A DNA stretch of 64,000 nucleotides from Nitrososphaeria archaeon (GTDB lineage Archaea; Thermoproteota; Nitrososphaeria; JACIWG01): NCBI GenBank assembly GCA_026413865.1, contig JAOAKB010000002.1, forward strand, positions 1 to 64,000, in the 5' to 3' direction. This document shows positions 62,551-64,000 of this stretch, in pieces. The translations under genes and the position numbers were made by a program. The notes under the pieces were generated by a model. That model did not search any database. It saw only the letters and a list, made by a program, of their open reading frames with translations, and was not told where the DNA came from. Each line of letters begins with the position of its first letter. The stretch's first letter is position 1.

Positions 62551-63453
62551 ATGAACATGGAAATTTTGAAAGCTATGGAACTTACAAAGATATACAAGGG
62601 TGGAGTAAAAGCTTTGGATAATGTTAGTTTCGATTTTTATGGCCAAGGAGTTTTTACAATATTGGGAAGAAATGGTGCAGGAAAGACTACATTTTTAAGA
62701 ATAATTGGAACACAACTTTTACCATCTAAGGGTAAAGCTTATGTTTTAGGATATGATGTTGTAAAAGAAAGTAAAAATGTTAGAAAAAATATTACGGTTA
62801 TGCCTCAAGAAGGTTCAACTTTACCACCTCTTACTCCATGGGATCATGTATACTATACTCTTAGAATTAGAGGATTTAGCAAGGAAGAGGCTAGAGAAAA
62901 TGCATTAGAAGCTTTATCAGCACTTGAACTGCTCGAATACAAGGATGTACATGCTGACCAACTTTCTGGAGGATTAAGACAAAGAACTTTGGTTGCAATG
63001 GCAATGGCTACCAAGTCAAAACTATTACTCTTAGATGAACCAACGTTAGGACTAGACCCATTAAGTAGGAGAAATATTTGGAAAGTTATAAGAGAATATT
63101 GCAAAAAATATGGTTCAATAATTTTGACAACCCATTACTTAGATGAGGCTGAAATCTTGTCTGATGATATCGTTATATTGAATAATGGTAAGGTTATTGC
63201 TAAAGGAAGTGTAGAACAGTTGAAAAGTGAAGTTAGAGAGAAGGTTAAAGTCGAGGTGTATAATGGTTTTACAGAGGAAGAATTAAGGTCATATGGTCGA
63301 ATAGTTGTTGTTGGTGACAGAAAAAGAGTTTTAACAGATGAAAAGTCAGCACAGGAGCTTGTAAAAATTTCTATAAAACGGGGTGTCAGAGTACAAACAT
63401 CGCCTATAACTTTAGACGATGTTTTTGTAGACCTTGCAGCCGAAGGTGAGTAA
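62551..63453 (+). CDS. ABC exporter ATP-binding protein
   Basis: 300 aa. Walker A GRNGAGKTT (38-46), signature LSGGLRQR, Walker B LLLLDEPTLGLDP and H-loop LTTHYLDEAE are intact. The C-terminal 80 residues form the DrrA-like extension found in drug or lipid exporters. It is followed by a permease gene after 3 nt. Confidence 0.92.
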   Translation: MNMEILKAMELTKIYKGGVKALDNVSFDFYGQGVFTILGRNGAGKTTFLRIIGTQLLPSKGKAYVLGYDVVKESKNVRKNITVMPQEGSTLPPLTPWDHVYYTLRIRGFSKEEARENALEALSALELLEYKDVHADQLSGGLRQRTLVAMAMATKSKLLLLDEPTLGLDPLSRRNIWKVIREYCKKYGSIILTTHYLDEAEILSDDIVILNNGKVIAKGSVEQLKSEVREKVKVEVYNGFTEEELRSYGRIVVVGDRKRVLTDEKSAQELVKISIKRGVRVQTSPITLDDVFVDLAAEGE

Positions 63454-63456
63454 AAG

Positions 63457-64000
63457 ATGGGAATAATGTCTGTTCTAATTTTAGGTTACATGTATGGTTT
63501 TCTTTGGCTAAGAAGAAACCTTCTTTCAATGGTATGGCTTTTTTCAACACCCTTTACCATTCTCTTCCTCTTTTACACTATTATTGGTGAAAAGGCTTTA
63601 CCTACAGCATTTGTAGGCTCATATATTATGATATTTGTTGGAGCAGGTGTTAGTGTGATGGGAGACATTGTGTGGATAAAACGTGAAATAAAACTTCAAG
63701 ATATATTTGTGGCTTCACCATTGTCTGCTTTAGAATATATGGCAGGTATTGCTTTGGCGGAACTCTTTTTCTCTGCACCCGGAATAATTCTACTTTTTAT
63801 ACCACTCATGATAATGAATTCGAGCCTTAGTGGTATAATAACAATAATTGTGGTGCCTATATTTACATGGGTAATAGTATCAGCAATAAGCTTTTATATT
63901 TCAACATATGTTCCAAACGCTAGAAATGGATGGCAAATAAGTTCGATTTTGAGCCTCATACTCACAATTTTACCTCCAATATTTTATCCAATAGAAATTA
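63457..64000 (+). CDS. ABC-2 type permease, partial at window edge
   Basis: The reading frame from ATG 63457 is open to the window end (181 codons). It starts LILGYMYGFLWLRRNLLS, with spans near 25-45, 50-70, 100-125 and 135-155 and the ABC-2 pattern in DIVWIKREIKLQDIFVASPLS. It belongs with the ATPase gene before it. The 3' end is outside the window. Confidence 0.87.
   Translation, partial: MGIMSVLILGYMYGFLWLRRNLLSMVWLFSTPFTILFLFYTIIGEKALPTAFVGSYIMIFVGAGVSVMGDIVWIKREIKLQDIFVASPLSALEYMAGIALAELFFSAPGIILLFIPLMIMNSSLSGIITIIVVPIFTWVIVSAISFYISTYVPNARNGWQISSILSLILTILPPIFYPIEI

Overview
The window is AT-rich archaeal DNA. Evidence for an archaeon: a type I-A CRISPR-Cas locus with the archaeal regulator Csa3, TATA boxes about 25 nt upstream of many start codons, GGTGA-type ribosome binding sites in front of ATG, GTG and TTG starts, a GPN-loop GTPase, a PAC2 protein, an AbrB-PhoU regulator, VapBC pairs and an archaeo-eukaryotic primase-fold protein. 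The gene set (class II HMG-CoA reductase, corrinoid methyltransferase proteins, tungstate uptake, a Re-citrate-synthase-like enzyme) suggests an anaerobic member of the Thermoproteota, perhaps Bathyarchaeia-like. That placement is inference. I found no rRNA or tRNA gene.

1-11.2 kb is the defence region. A CRISPR array (8 identical 24-nt repeats, running off the left edge) is read on the minus strand from a leader at 499-625. Next come a CARF/ring-nuclease-like gene, a broken aspartic-protease gene, the effector operon csa5-cas7-cas5-cas8a-cas3'-cas3'', divergent csa3, an AAA+ ATPase behind an operator-like promoter, and cas6. No cas1, cas2 or cas4 is present. 11.3-22.3 kb is accessory: two related vapBC pairs (the second VapC has lost a catalytic Asp), a HEPN-like/MNT pair, a second nucleotidyltransferase with a small partner, a LUD protein, a metallophosphoesterase, membrane proteins, a UroD-family protein and the primase-like protein.

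22.5-38.5 kb is mixed metabolism: deoC, DUF169, flavodoxin, PAC2, HMG-CoA reductase, GPN GTPase, a glycosyltransferase, then a cassette of corrinoid protein, MtaA-type methyltransferase and GPH-family transporter beside a glycolate-oxidase-like flavoprotein. A 32-residue Glu-rich microprotein with its own promoter lies at 35.83 kb, followed by an AbrB-PhoU regulator, an ECF-type membrane protein and a YqaA/DedA protein.

38.5-50.7 kb starts with a tungstate operon, tupABC plus a ModE-type regulator, behind a CGTTATG-N9-CATAACG operator. After a duplicated winged-helix regulator and a GltD-like flavoprotein comes a three-gene unit of a Re-citrate-synthase/isopropylmalate-synthase-family enzyme with a two-subunit aconitase/isopropylmalate-isomerase-family enzyme, then a ferritin-like protein and a cystathionine gamma-synthase family enzyme. 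50.8-57.2 kb is a compact histidine operon, hisG-hisD-HAD phosphatase-hisB-hisH-hisA-hisF-hisI, without hisC or hisE. The right end holds a SPOUT-type methyltransferase, nicotinamidase, a GYD protein, a nitrilase coupled to an MFS carrier, an RraA-like protein and an ABC exporter that runs off the edge.
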